From a virus, in the IMG/VR virus record IMGVR_UViG_3300002180_000656, positions 2,552-35,521 of that record: DNA of 32,970 nt. One strand, 5' to 3'. This document shows positions 1 through 9,413 of this stretch, one piece after another. Made by a program: the position numbers and the translations under genes. Under the pieces are notes generated by a model. It was given only the letters and a program-made list of their open reading frames with translations. It ran no database searches and was not told the origin of the DNA. The first letter of the stretch is position 1; the number at the start of each line of letters is the position of its first letter.

Positions 1-2287
1 CCGCCGCCGCTGTGATCGCGGCGGTGTATTCTTCATGGTATTGAGACCCAGCAACAAGATTTGCATCTGTCGAAATCTCAATGTCTGAGACAACATTCCC
101 CTCGCTGCGGGCGGGGCGAATGAGCATTCCCAAGGCAGACCCATACGCCCGAACGCCGTGATCTTGTGATGGGACACCTTTTAGATCAACAGTCAAGAAC
201 GTCAGGGTTGCACCTGAAAGGGTGGCTGTGAATTTTTCATCAAGGGTGATTTCGTCGGCGGCTGACGCCTTTACAATCTTGCGCCATTCCGAGCCGTCAG
301 TGACCCATGTTTGGCCCAAGATTTCGGTCATCGCTGCGCCACCAACGCCAGTCAGAACCCGCGTGCTACCCGACCATGCGCCAGCCATCGCGGTAGAATT
401 TCCCGTTGCCGCAAGCGTTACAGGCGCGGTAGCGACTTTGACCTTCAGAACATCATCCTCGCCCACATCATAAATCCGGCCCAGCACATCGCCAGAACCG
501 TCAGCGTTTAGCAAGTTAATGAATTGCCCATGATGGAGTTTCGAGCCTTGCGTGGTGTGAACATAGATGAAATCGTCGGCATCACTTGTCTGCGGGTAGA
601 ACGAAACTCCATCAACAACAGTGAATTCCTGTGTGTCGTCAGCAATGAAATCCAACAACTCAGACCGGTCGGTGTTTTGCACCGTGATTCCGTGCTGTGA
701 CCCTGTGCCGTCCTGACCATTGTTGTTGTACTCGCCGCCGTGAACAGTCACCAAAGAACCATCATCCAACAAGCCCTGTCCACCATTGTAGCGACATTTG
801 ACATTTGACAGGGTGACGCGGGATGGCACGTTCACTGCCGGACCGAAATCGCCAGTGAAAACCCCGGCATTGACAGATAGGCCTTGTTCTAGATTGCCTT
901 CAAAGTTTGTGCCAATAAAATCTTGATAGCCACCTTTAACTTGACCGCCGTATGAGTGCCGTGTGAAGCGTCCGCCGATCGTTTTGACGTTGATGTTGCC
1001 CATCCGAGACTTGGCTGTGCGCTGGATACTCCAGGCACCCTCATAATCAGAAAGGCCAATACTTGAAGAATCACCACTTGGAACCGCTGTGGTAACAACG
1101 AATTCGGCATCAAAAACAGGGGCAACAAACGTACTATCGACACAGGCGTTGCGCTCCAAGCCAAAGCCTGCGTAACGCTTACCCCAAATGTTTGTGAACA
1201 GGCTCCCATTGTCACCGATAACCGAAACCATCAAATGCTTTAGGGCGTCAGAAACGGGGTCGCGCGCTCCTATGTCTTCAAAAATGCATCCGTTGGTATA
1301 TTCAATCGTGATGGCAGACATGAAGGTGCTGGACCCGCTGGTGTCGCCGACTTGCTCGATCACATGGATGTTTTTATATGTGCCATCTTTTGGCCCAACA
1401 ATATCCACAGCGTGTTGCGAATGAAACAAACCCGCATTATCGGTCCCTTTGACCTTGATGTTCTCGACATACTGACCAAGCGCACCCGCACCAACTGGGC
1501 GTGGTCCAATTGCTGACGCTGTGAAACTTTCATACCCGAATACAGCAACAGCTCCGGCGTTTTCCGTCACAATATCGGTGATGATATTCCGGTCACCCTT
1601 GAACATAAAAGGTTTCTCGATGTGATTGATGAATCGGACGCCGCGAACAATGATGTCGGCAGCGCTTGTCACCATCCCCTTATAGCCGTTGAAATAGGCG
1701 GGCTGTGTTGCGTTCTGCGCCAAATAGTTGGCTTGGATCGCAGTCCGGTTGCCATCTAAAGTACCGCCGATCCACTTGGAATATTCGGAACCTGGCAAAA
1801 ACTCGATGTCAATTTCTGTCGCGGTTGTTGCCGACTTCTTTTTGAAGGTGGCACCGGTTGCATCAACATTCACTTTCACAGAAATCGAGAACGGATCTGT
1901 CAGATAAATTTCATCAAGCGTTTCTTTATCACCGGCAAAGGCACTCCATGCGAGAATGGCCGCTGACATATCGGTTGTGCCTGGTGTTGTATTCTCGGCA
2001 AAATCGTTAGGGGCGGCTTTTTTGGCTGCAACCCAACTGCGTGTGCCACCAGTGTTTGTGAAACAAACCCCAACAGTGCCATCGACAAAATCACGGACCT
2101 TTCCCGTAGGTGTATAATATGAAATGCGCTTGGCTGACGCCGAAATAGTTGCATTTTCGGCTTCTAGCCGACTGCCAAATACATAGTTAGCGTCCTCAAC
2201 AAACCGCCCCCAATCCCGTATCTGGCCTTTCTCTACATCGCTACCGTCAGCCCAAATGGACAGGGCACCTCCATGCGGAAATGTCAT
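1..2287 (-). CDS. Tail spike / tail fibre protein, beta-helix type (partial, C-terminus off window)
   Basis: A reading frame with no stop codon runs from the ATG at 2287 to the left edge, 762 codons. The start has GAGGTG about seven bases upstream. The N-terminal ~100 residues (MTFPHGGALSIWADGS...) look like a virion-attachment segment. From about residue 140 onward the sequence has the cadence of a right-handed parallel beta-helix (GGTLDGNRT, IIVRGVRFINH, VTVHGGEYNNNGQ), as in pectate-lyase-like tail spikes that bind or cleave surface polysaccharide. It is the last visible gene of the late operon, directly behind the tip protein, which fits a receptor-binding role. I see no catalytic residues I can name. 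The C-terminus and trimerisation region lie outside the window. Confidence 0.85.
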   Translation of the reverse strand, partial: MTFPHGGALSIWADGSDVEKGQIRDWGRFVEDANYVFGSRLEAENATISASAKRISYYTPTGKVRDFVDGTVGVCFTNTGGTRSWVAAKKAAPNDFAENTTPGTTDMSAAILAWSAFAGDKETLDEIYLTDPFSISVKVNVDATGATFKKKSATTATEIDIEFLPGSEYSKWIGGTLDGNRTAIQANYLAQNATQPAYFNGYKGMVTSAADIIVRGVRFINHIEKPFMFKGDRNIITDIVTENAGAVAVFGYESFTASAIGPRPVGAGALGQYVENIKVKGTDNAGLFHSQHAVDIVGPKDGTYKNIHVIEQVGDTSGSSTFMSAITIEYTNGCIFEDIGARDPVSDALKHLMVSVIGDNGSLFTNIWGKRYAGFGLERNACVDSTFVAPVFDAEFVVTTAVPSGDSSSIGLSDYEGAWSIQRTAKSRMGNINVKTIGGRFTRHSYGGQVKGGYQDFIGTNFEGNLEQGLSVNAGVFTGDFGPAVNVPSRVTLSNVKCRYNGGQGLLDDGSLVTVHGGEYNNNGQDGTGSQHGITVQNTDRSELLDFIADDTQEFTVVDGVSFYPQTSDADDFIYVHTTQGSKLHHGQFINLLNADGSGDVLGRIYDVGEDDVLKVKVATAPVTLAATGNSTAMAGAWSGSTRVLTGVGGAAMTEILGQTWVTDGSEWRKIVKASAADEITLDEKFTATLSGATLTFLTVDLKGVPSQDHGVRAYGSALGMLIRPARSEGNVVSDIEISTDANLVAGSQYHEEYTAAITAAA

Positions 2288-2311
2288 CGTGTCACCTCGT
2301 TTTTTGTTGTT

Positions 2312-4381
2312 TTAGGTTATGGTTTGAGTAACCGGACCAGCATCGGTCGTTGATTCAATGCCGGAAACGTTGACTGATCTAGCGGTCCAGTCGAATGTGC
2401 CCGCGCCGCTATCATCATCAAACGAAATGGACACACCGGGTTCCGCGTAGATCACCACGACCAGATCATTGGTCACACCATCATCTCGATAGATTTCGGT
2501 TTTCCAAAGGCCGGCACTGATACTTGAAACCAGATCAATGCTTGCAACGCCGCTGCCCGCGTCAACCACTGCCAATCCTGTTGGTGGGGCTGGCGGGGTG
2601 CTGACTGCTGACGCAACCACACCTTCGACAATCACGGCAGTACCAACTGTTCCGCCGGGTGTGGCAAATGCAACGGAAATATCATAAAGATCACCATCAA
2701 CCAGTCCCCCGATCACCACATTTGTCGCGCTGTTGCCGACAGGGTAATTCTGCCAAGTGCCAAACAGTGGATTTCGATATTTCACAACAGGGAAGAGCGC
2801 ATCACTGGGCGGTGCAGCCCAACCCACACCAATGCCAGCCGCAAATGCGTTTTGCGCCGATTGGGTGCCAGCCGCCGCCGCCACAACGCTTTGAGGCGTA
2901 GGTATCCCCGCCAACACATTAGCTGGCGGCAATTCCTGCACTTCGCCCTGATCATCCAGCGATTGCGAAAATGGTGTCGGCCTGATTGCATTCAGTGAAA
3001 ACGTCACAGCCGCCATTAAGCCACCGTCAAAAACAATGCCCTGTTGACGAACTTCGCAATACCCGACCAACCCAAGTTCAGGAATATCCACTTTGATGGT
3101 ATCCTCATAGAATGCAGGCAGGGCCGATGGCTTGCAGGTAAATGGCGCACTCCATAGTGGATTGGCCCGCTCCATATTAATCGCCATAACTTGACGTGTT
3201 TGGGCATGGCTCGGCGACATGATGGTGTTCAAACTTGGCCCCACCATGATTTCGCCACCATCATCGGCAACCCGATCCAAATCCAGCCACGGTTCTGCGT
3301 CCACTTCAATGTGGCCCAGATTGTGATCATTATATCTGGCGGGCAACTGGTTATACCGATCCAGCTTGTCTGGCCCGCCCGTGAATGCGCCGACTTCAAG
3401 AATATGCTCATATCGCAGAACAAACTCTGGTTCTTTCCAAACCCCGACAGTCAGCCCCAAATCGCCCGTGGGCTTCAATCGGATACGTCCCGCACAAGCG
3501 ACCAGCATCCGACCCAACACTTCTTGCGGTGCCTCAGTCAGCAGGTATGAACCGCCAATCCTGTATTTTGGCTCTGTGCCACCAGCCTTTAGGGTGCGCA
3601 AAACATCACTGTCGTTTGCCGCCTCGATCAACGTTTCATCATCAAAGGCATCTGGCTGGTTCAATCCATCGGCGCTGCCAACGTAATCGGCAATGATCAG
3701 CGCCGCATTTTCTGTGAACGCTGTTAAACCCGTGCGCGGATCAAAGCAGCGCTTTGTTTGCGCCAACTGAGTGATTTGCGGTTCGTTGTTCGGATACATC
3801 TCGCGGTATTGCTCTGGCGGCACAGATTCGCGCCGGATCAGGCTGGTCCATTGCCCATCCAGCCGATGGTTGGCTGTCCATTCCGCCCATAATGCGGTGA
3901 TCTCACCATAATGCGTTTCGGGCACCACGCCTTTGCGCCTGAATATTTGAACGCGCGGATGATAATAATAGTAACGCGCGTCAGTCACATCCCCGGCACC
4001 GTTTATCGTCACCGGCTCGTCATTCAGATAGGTTTCCAGCACCTTATCAATTTGACCATGCCCATGCACCACAAGGCGATAGGTGGTTCCCTCCACAACC
4101 CTGTGAAAAACGATGTTGCCACCTGTTTTGACAATGCCGTAATGCGCCACGCGCGGTGCCGTGCCGTTCTTGGTATTGATCTGGATGTTGTCAGGACGCA
4201 CTGCGTCCGGCACGTCAGGCCCGAACAGCGCATTCGTGGCAGCGCTCAACAGCAATGACCCGGCGATGTTCACCAATGATCCAGCAATCGTCAGACCAGC
4301 ACTGGTTGACAGCGTAATCCCGAATGCGGTGATTGTGCTGCCGAAAGAGGCGGGCACCAGTAATCCGACTAAGGCTACCAT
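2312..4381 (-). CDS. Phage tail tip / host-specificity protein (TipJ-like)
   Basis: About 689 residues. The N-terminus is glycine/alanine-rich and hydrophobic (to about residue 55), then comes a central tip/hub-like region (VAHYGIVKTGGNIVFHRVVEG; KVLETYLNDEPV) typical of the lambda gpJ / COG4733 family. The last ~190 residues are PPAPPTGL-type beta-sandwich sequence resembling fibronectin type III modules. The protein should form the central tail tip that contacts the host surface. The start is either this ATG, overlapping the upstream peptidase gene by seven bases, or the TTG six bases earlier. At 691 residues at most it is shorter than lambda gpJ, and the separate spike gene that follows probably supplies receptor binding. 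Confidence 0.85.
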   Translation of the reverse strand: MVALVGLLVPASFGSTITAFGITLSTSAGLTIAGSLVNIAGSLLLSAATNALFGPDVPDAVRPDNIQINTKNGTAPRVAHYGIVKTGGNIVFHRVVEGTTYRLVVHGHGQIDKVLETYLNDEPVTINGAGDVTDARYYYYHPRVQIFRRKGVVPETHYGEITALWAEWTANHRLDGQWTSLIRRESVPPEQYREMYPNNEPQITQLAQTKRCFDPRTGLTAFTENAALIIADYVGSADGLNQPDAFDDETLIEAANDSDVLRTLKAGGTEPKYRIGGSYLLTEAPQEVLGRMLVACAGRIRLKPTGDLGLTVGVWKEPEFVLRYEHILEVGAFTGGPDKLDRYNQLPARYNDHNLGHIEVDAEPWLDLDRVADDGGEIMVGPSLNTIMSPSHAQTRQVMAINMERANPLWSAPFTCKPSALPAFYEDTIKVDIPELGLVGYCEVRQQGIVFDGGLMAAVTFSLNAIRPTPFSQSLDDQGEVQELPPANVLAGIPTPQSVVAAAAGTQSAQNAFAAGIGVGWAAPPSDALFPVVKYRNPLFGTWQNYPVGNSATNVVIGGLVDGDLYDISVAFATPGGTVGTAVIVEGVVASAVSTPPAPPTGLAVVDAGSGVASIDLVSSISAGLWKTEIYRDDGVTNDLVVVIYAEPGVSISFDDDSGAGTFDWTARSVNVSGIESTTDAGPVTQTIT

Positions 4382-4740
4382 GACCAACCCCTGACCAAGC
4401 TGTAATCATCCAAAAAGCGCAAGCCGTCCTCCATTTTCACCACCAACCGCCCCGCGTGAACCAATCCACACAGCCGCCGACCGCCGATAACAACAATTGC
4501 GACCCCATCGCCATCCAGCGGGCAGAACCGCGCCATGCGGGGTGCAATCAGCGCCTCTAGCCCGCCAGCCTTCATGATCAAGCGGCGGCAATCAAACCAA
4601 GTGGCATATGTCCCGCGCAAATCCTCTGCCGGATCAAACCCCGTCACTGCCTTGACCGCAGACGCCGCCCACAGCGCACAATCGTTTTGACCCCACTGGA
4701 ATGGCTCCCAGCCGGTTGCACTAATAAATTGTGAAAGCAT
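4375..4740 (-). CDS. NlpC/P60-like tail peptidase (DUF6950-like)
   Basis: About 121 residues. The motif WGQNDCALWAA near residue 20 is the Cys-containing helix of small phage NlpC/P60-type proteins, and GLVHAGRLVVK near residue 95 could supply the histidine. Such proteins sit between hub and tip genes (compare GTA gp14 and lambda gpK) and are thought to trim peptidoglycan during DNA entry. The ATG overlaps the upstream stop by one base (TGATG); a GTG three bases earlier is an alternative. The Cys/His assignment rests on motif spacing only. I am fairly sure of the family and less sure of activity. Confidence 0.7.
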   Translation of the reverse strand: MLSQFISATGWEPFQWGQNDCALWAASAVKAVTGFDPAEDLRGTYATWFDCRRLIMKAGGLEALIAPRMARFCPLDGDGVAIVVIGGRRLCGLVHAGRLVVKMEDGLRFLDDYSLVRGWSW

Positions 4741-5354
4741 CACCAGTCCGTCGCCACGATCAGCTTGTTGAATTCAGTTGTGAACTGCATTCCCTCGTCA
4801 CCAGCGTAACGGCGCTTTTGATCAAAATAGGTCTGCATCCCGTAGACCGGAACACCCTTGCGGGCCAACATGCCCTCTGTGGTCAGGCTGACCACCGCCC
4901 CGCCCTGCACGAATGCAACCGACATCTTATCCATGACCCCGACATCAAAGGCGAACGGGTGCCCAATGGGCGCACCATCATCAAACAGGTGGCCATAAAG
5001 CCCACTATCGCGCCCCCGATAGTTTGGCTTGTCCAGCACCATTTCGACCAAATCCGCCGCCCAACCTTCCTTGTCGATCCACTCATTTGGCACTCCAAGG
5101 CTATATTCCCGAAAGGGTGCCAGTTGATCATCGCCACCTTGGACATCCGCGATCCCGACCAGCAATCCTGACCCAGCCGCCCACGTGTGGCCCCACTTCG
5201 CATCCACAAATGGAATATTCCGGTTGCTCAGAAAAAGGGCTTCATTGGCAAAATCAAGCTTTAGCATAATCGACATTTCGACGGCTTCGCCTGCCAGCAA
5301 AGCGGCGATACGGTCCTGATCGGCAGCGGGCTGGGCTGTTAGAAATTCAATCAA
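4740..5354 (-). CDS. Tail hub / baseplate-type protein (resembles DUF2163, GTA gp13-like)
   Basis: 204 residues, with a TTG start overlapping the upstream stop (TTGA). The order of short motifs LDFAN, GSGLLVGI, GVP, YRGR, GVMDKM, LTTEGMLAR and YAGDEGMQF matches the pattern I know from DUF2163/BR0599-type tail hub proteins of alphaproteobacterial gene transfer agents and siphophages. Its place between the presumed distal-tail gene and the NlpC/P60-like gene is the same as GTA gp12-gp13-gp14. It is shorter than GTA gp13, so it may contain only the N-terminal hub domain. Recognition is by motif order, without alignment. Confidence 0.6.
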   Translation of the reverse strand: MIEFLTAQPAADQDRIAALLAGEAVEMSIMLKLDFANEALFLSNRNIPFVDAKWGHTWAAGSGLLVGIADVQGGDDQLAPFREYSLGVPNEWIDKEGWAADLVEMVLDKPNYRGRDSGLYGHLFDDGAPIGHPFAFDVGVMDKMSVAFVQGGAVVSLTTEGMLARKGVPVYGMQTYFDQKRRYAGDEGMQFTTEFNKLIVATDW

Positions 5355-6064
5355 CGCTCAAACACCTCTTGCACACTGATATTCATGGCAGACGTTCTGC
5401 GAAATGCTTCACTGAACGGCTCCCATCCTGCGTCATCCGCCAGCCGGACCCTGATTTTCGGATCGGAAACCTCGACCAAATCGCTTGCAGCGATTGCTTG
5501 GCGAAGCGGTGGATTAAATTTGATGCGGCCATCGTCGTTTTCTTCAACCCGATACAAAAAATCGTTGTGCGAGAAAAAGGCACCTACAGCCAAATTTCGC
5601 CCCAGATATCCGTCGATCACCAGCGTGGTCGCACCCACAGTTCCAGCCACCGTCACCACTGGATCGGCATAGTCCGGCAGGGCAAAACCCGTGCCATCCG
5701 TGAAATGGGTGTCGTCCGAATAGTCCTGATGCCCATGCGCCTGCACCGCCGCCGAAACCCCAACAGATGTCAAAAACGCCGCCACATCACCGCGAAAAAC
5801 AGGGGTGCCTATATTGCGCACATGGATGCGCAGAACATTGATGCGCCCCCGCAACTGATCACCGAACACTTGGGCTTTGCGAATGTCGCCACCCATATAG
5901 GCTGGCAAATCCACGCGGCCCGCCCAAAACCTGTTTTCGCTATATAAAACCTGATGGCGACCATCCAAACCGCGACCTGATCCACCTGTGGTTTGGTTTA
6001 TCCAGAAGTTTTGGCTAAAGATTGCCAGATCACTGCAAATTAGATCAATAATTCTCGTGGTCAT
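5351..6064 (-). CDS. Distal-tail-like protein (function by position)
   Basis: 237 residues; ATG overlaps the tape-measure stop (TAATG) and its own stop overlaps the next start. I do not recognise the family with certainty. Visible features are an N-terminal segment with W.GRVDLP and an RGRINVLRIHVRN beta stretch, a Gly/Thr/Val-rich central beta region (DYADPVVTVAGTVGATTLVI), and a C-terminal segment ending in SVQEVFER. A gene of this size directly downstream of the tape measure is usually the distal tail (Dit) protein that joins tube to hub, and the sequence looks beta-rich enough for that role. The role is inferred from order only. Confidence 0.6.
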   Translation of the reverse strand: MTTRIIDLICSDLAIFSQNFWINQTTGGSGRGLDGRHQVLYSENRFWAGRVDLPAYMGGDIRKAQVFGDQLRGRINVLRIHVRNIGTPVFRGDVAAFLTSVGVSAAVQAHGHQDYSDDTHFTDGTGFALPDYADPVVTVAGTVGATTLVIDGYLGRNLAVGAFFSHNDFLYRVEENDDGRIKFNPPLRQAIAASDLVEVSDPKIRVRLADDAGWEPFSEAFRRTSAMNISVQEVFER

Positions 6065-8316
6065 TACCGCCTCCGCGCCTGCATCACATTGCGGTTATTG
6101 CCTTGCACGACATGCGCCGCCACATTGCCCGAAATTCCCTCAACCGCTGCCTGCCAGTTGCCGTTTTCATCGACGAAAACACGCACCTCGACTTGGCCAA
6201 GTTCTGCCTGCACACCAAGTTTGCCACCAATGCGGGTCAACGGCATGATCGCCTCAGGGCCCGCCTCGCCCATCAGTCCTGTTTTTCCACCGTTCATCGG
6301 GAAAACTGTTGGCCTGTTCACGACACCGCCGTCAGCGTATGCCTGCACATGCGATCCGCCTGAAAACACATTGCCATTGGCGCTGCCCAACAACCCACCC
6401 AACAACTTGGTGAGAAACCCGCCACCACCGCCCGTTGATGGCGTCAACATATCCGTCAGCAGGTTTTTGATATTCGAGCTAAGAATGTCAGATATCATCT
6501 GCTGCAAAACTGACTTGAACGCGTCCCCCAGGCTTTGCGTACCAAGCAGCGCGCCAGCCAATGCATCCGATAGGCTATCAATGCCGGATTCCATGAATTC
6601 GGTGACTTCTTTTTGCCGTTCAACCGCCGCCGAAAGGTTTGCCATGGCCTGTGCCTGCAAATCTATCTCGGCGCGCAACGTGCGGCCTGTATCGGCTGAC
6701 TTTTTATCCAGATCGAGACCACGCTTTTTGGCCTCATCCAACATCTTGTAACGCGCAGTCAGTTCAGCAACTTGATGATCAGTCTTGCCAATCATTTCAA
6801 GTACGCGCTCCATTTTCAGGACTTGTTGTTTCGCATCCTCAAAAAATGGCTTTTCTGGCTTTCCGCGTCCGCCACCAGATCGACCGCCACCACCTTTGTT
6901 GCGTTTTGGTGGCGTGTAAACAAAGCGGCCATTCCGACTACCCCCATCGCCAAACTGCCTTGGATCGCCACCGCGACCACCGCCAACCAATCCTCGCGTT
7001 TGAATGTCCAGAATTTTGAGCCGGTTGGCCTCGCCCATTGCACCAGCATAATCCCACGCCGCACCAGCCGCAGTGAACATCTTTGCCGCCAACGTGTCAG
7101 CGCTCGATATCAGACCGTCCATGCCGCCAACAGCCGAGCCGATGGCCGAAACAATGTCCTGCATCGACCCGCTAGTGTCTTCGACCACACCTTGCATGTG
7201 CGCCATCCGCTCCACCGCCTTGACAACCTCAGTTACAAATTGCCCGGCCTCGCCACGCAATTCGTCAAAAGGTCCAAGCGCATCCTCCAGAACCGCCACC
7301 AGATTTTCACCAGCCACAATCTGTTGGCTTAACCCCTCGGCATTTCCCAGTTGGTCCAGCGCATCATAAACCTGCTGCGCGGCATCTCGTGCAATATCCA
7401 AACCGTGCTCGATCTCGAATACTTTGGATTGAACGTTTGAGGCGTAAGCACCAAACCCTGTGGAAGGATCATTTTGGTTCACTGCCAGCCCACCAAACTT
7501 GTTGATGATGCCATCAAGACTGCTTTCCACAGCTTCAAAGCTTGAACCCTTGCTCAGTTCCCGAAGTGCATCCAGAAACACGACCGCCGCCCCAGAGGCT
7601 GATCCATATTTTTCTTCCAGTTCAGCTGTGGATATTGATGCGTTATCGGCTGCTGATGCGTAATCACTGACAGCCGTTTCCAGCGCCTCCAGTTTCTTCT
7701 CCAAATCCTCGGCAGCTTCACCCTGACTAAGAAAAAACGCCGCCAGCGGCACGCCAATCGCCACCACAGCCCCCATAACGGCACCCAGCGCCCCAAAGCC
7801 GCCCAACAGCTGTGGCAGCTGCTGTGCAAGCGCCGTACTGGCCCGCTGGCCCGACCCGACCTGCACCGCGAAGTCAGCGACCTGAAAGGCTGTATTCTGT
7901 ATCTGGTGCTGCGCACCATTCAGAACTGACCCTAGACCGCGAGTGGCACCGCCCATCCCGGAAACCCCAACCGTCGATCTGGCGAACCCCGCATTTAGAT
8001 TGTCCAGTGCTGCGTCATACCTTGCGGTATCAATCGCACCAATCTTATGCGCACGGTTCAGATCGCCAAGCGCCTTTTCATACCGCTTGGACGCCGCAAA
8101 AACCGGATCATACTTTGCCCGCAAACGGTCCATTTCCCGACCAATAGAATTCGCGGAATCCTCGGCGCTTTTGACGATCCCTTTATTGGCCCGTTTCCAG
8201 CTATTGTTGACGTCACCTGCCTGCTTGGACATCAAGCCAACAATGCGGTTCATCCGCTTTTCCAGCTGTGATGTGGTCACCTCAAGGCGAACCAGCAACC
8301 TGTTGTCATTAGCCAT
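6064..8316 (-). CDS. Tail tape measure protein
   Basis: About 750 residues, setting tail length and ejected with the DNA. The first ~130 residues are charged coiled coil. A hydrophobic helix pair lies near residues 165-200 (ALGAVMGAVVAIGVPLAAFF). A long helical, Gly-rich middle follows, and the C-terminal part holds SVLQQMISDILSSNIKNLL and GLMGEAGPEAIMPL, both recurrent in lambda-H-like tape measures. The ATG overlaps the stop of the frameshifted chaperone frame (TGATG); a TTG one codon earlier is also possible. If one residue of tape spans about 1.5 angstrom, the tail would be roughly 110 nm, an inference from length alone. Confidence 0.93.
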   Translation of the reverse strand: MANDNRLLVRLEVTTSQLEKRMNRIVGLMSKQAGDVNNSWKRANKGIVKSAEDSANSIGREMDRLRAKYDPVFAASKRYEKALGDLNRAHKIGAIDTARYDAALDNLNAGFARSTVGVSGMGGATRGLGSVLNGAQHQIQNTAFQVADFAVQVGSGQRASTALAQQLPQLLGGFGALGAVMGAVVAIGVPLAAFFLSQGEAAEDLEKKLEALETAVSDYASAADNASISTAELEEKYGSASGAAVVFLDALRELSKGSSFEAVESSLDGIINKFGGLAVNQNDPSTGFGAYASNVQSKVFEIEHGLDIARDAAQQVYDALDQLGNAEGLSQQIVAGENLVAVLEDALGPFDELRGEAGQFVTEVVKAVERMAHMQGVVEDTSGSMQDIVSAIGSAVGGMDGLISSADTLAAKMFTAAGAAWDYAGAMGEANRLKILDIQTRGLVGGGRGGDPRQFGDGGSRNGRFVYTPPKRNKGGGGRSGGGRGKPEKPFFEDAKQQVLKMERVLEMIGKTDHQVAELTARYKMLDEAKKRGLDLDKKSADTGRTLRAEIDLQAQAMANLSAAVERQKEVTEFMESGIDSLSDALAGALLGTQSLGDAFKSVLQQMISDILSSNIKNLLTDMLTPSTGGGGGFLTKLLGGLLGSANGNVFSGGSHVQAYADGGVVNRPTVFPMNGGKTGLMGEAGPEAIMPLTRIGGKLGVQAELGQVEVRVFVDENGNWQAAVEGISGNVAAHVVQGNNRNVMQARRR

Positions 8317-8935
8317 CAAAAACCCTCAAGACCCAAATCGGCACCGAATGCAGTTGCTTCCTGCTCGCTCAGTGTCGATTTTGTTTGTTGTTCCGGTGAA
8401 TTGGCCCGTTTCCAGCCGCGAAATGCGGCTGTGAACTTCCAAAGCGCACAGGCATCCACCTGGTCAGGTGACATACCCATAACCGCGCCATTGCCGTAGA
8501 TATTGGAAAAGCGCCAAAGACCTAACTCGTCTTTGGCGCTTGCACGTTTCCCGATGCGGCATCCCCATCGCCTGATTCATCATCTGGCGGGGTATCTTCA
8601 TCCTCGCCAACCGACCCAACAAGGGCGGCGGCCAGAACATAATGCGCGGGCATCACAAATTTCAACAACGGCGCAGCGGCCATGTTATTGAAAACCAGCA
8701 GTTTGGCCTCTTCATCTTCCATCCCAGCACCGATTAGGCCCAGCCGCAAAACAGCCCGGACATCCTCGACATGCCAGCTTCCTGTTTGAAGACGGTTCAA
8801 AACCACATTCGGGCCAGCCTTGCAGATACTCTGCAACGCCAGCAATTCACCGATATTCAGGCCGAATGAATGTTCCCCACCGGGCCAACCCATCGTAACG
8901 CGGTTGAAAGCCCGCGCGATTTCCGCACCAGCCAT
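8316..8935 (-). CDS. Tail assembly chaperone, -1 frameshift fusion (gpGT-like)
   Basis: Predicted join of 8935-8546 with 8546-8316 on the minus strand. Residues 1-130 come from the gpG-like frame. A -1 slip at GGGAAAC then adds 76 residues in the next frame, beginning RASAKDELGLWRF and ending GADLGLEGF. The extension has the look of the second tail chaperone (MGMSPDQVDACALWKF... compares with GTA gp10.1 and the T domain of lambda gpGT). It fills the otherwise unexplained 200 bases before the tape measure gene and ends in TGATG at its start. There is no convincing independent start for the extension. Total length is 206 residues. Confidence 0.8.
8509..8552 (-). promoter_or_regulatory. Programmed -1 frameshift element
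   Basis: On the minus strand the heptamer GGGAAAC (8552-8546) is read G GGA AAC in the zero frame, the exact X XXY YYZ arrangement. Four bases later begins a perfect 13-bp stem (8541-8529 with 8521-8509) closed by a 7-base loop that carries the zero-frame TAG. Lambda uses GGGAAAG at the equivalent place. The hairpin is followed by only four U residues, so a terminator reading is less likely. Confidence 0.85.
8522..8935 (-). CDS. Tail assembly chaperone, unshifted product (gpG-like, GTA gp10 / TAC_11 type)
   Basis: 137 residues. The body NIGELLALQSICKAGPNVVL...VRAVLRLGLIGAGM resembles the GTA gp10 tail-assembly-chaperone family. The tail of the protein is acidic and low-complexity (GEDEDTPPDDESGDGDAAS), as in lambda gpG near its shift site. 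It should coat the tape measure protein during tail assembly and be absent from the virion. The ATG overlaps the stop of the major tail protein (TAATG). The stop codon lies in the loop of a strong hairpin, and a canonical slippery heptamer lies seven codons before it; see the frameshift entries. Confidence 0.85.
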   Translation of the reverse strand: MAGAEIARAFNRVTMGWPGGEHSFGLNIGELLALQSICKAGPNVVLNRLQTGSWHVEDVRAVLRLGLIGAGMEDEEAKLLVFNNMAAAPLLKFVMPAHYVLAAALVGSVGEDEDTPPDDESGDGDAASGNVQAPKTS

Positions 8936-9399
8936 TAAACTTTGTTGGTCACGGTTGGGGTGCCGTCAAACTCGATCTTGATTGACGCCGTGACCGTTTT
9001 GCCCTTGGTGCGCTCATTGTCGAGCTGTGTAAGCAATGCTGGACCACTTTCCGCATATGGATCACCTGATGCGCCGTCCGCCTCAACTTTGGCGTTACGC
9101 ACCCGAACATTCAGCGGTGCGGTGGAATAGAACCATTCAGACATCATTTTGTTCGACGAAAGCGCCCAAACACCCGTGCCGCCGACAGAGACATCAACGC
9201 TGCGAACGGATTTTTCGATAGACAACGGCAGGCTTTCATCGACGCAATCTGGCGTTTCTGTGGTGTCAACCGCCGCTGCGCGCGATACCGAAGCATCGAT
9301 CAAACCACAAATTTTGGTATAGGTGCCCGCTGCACCCACTGGGTCGGACTCGATCTCCAACACCATCTCATCAAACTTTTGCGTAACTGCTTTTGCCAT
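8935..9399 (-). CDS. Major tail (tube) protein
   Basis: About 154 residues, beta-rich, with the pattern MAKAVTQKFDEMVLEIE...TYTKICGLIDASVSR, a central WALSSNKMMSEWFYS and C-terminal TASIKIEFDGTPTVTNKV, typical of siphophage tube proteins that polymerise into stacked hexamer rings around the tape measure. The chosen ATG has GGAG eight bases upstream; an ATG two codons earlier would sit too close to it. It lies between the head-completion genes and the tail chaperones, the standard place. A hairpin terminator lies immediately upstream, so its transcript may come from read-through or from an unseen promoter. Confidence 0.85.
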   Translation of the reverse strand: MAKAVTQKFDEMVLEIESDPVGAAGTYTKICGLIDASVSRAAAVDTTETPDCVDESLPLSIEKSVRSVDVSVGGTGVWALSSNKMMSEWFYSTAPLNVRVRNAKVEADGASGDPYAESGPALLTQLDNERTKGKTVTASIKIEFDGTPTVTNKV

Positions 9400-9413
9400 T
9401 TCCATATCTCCAT

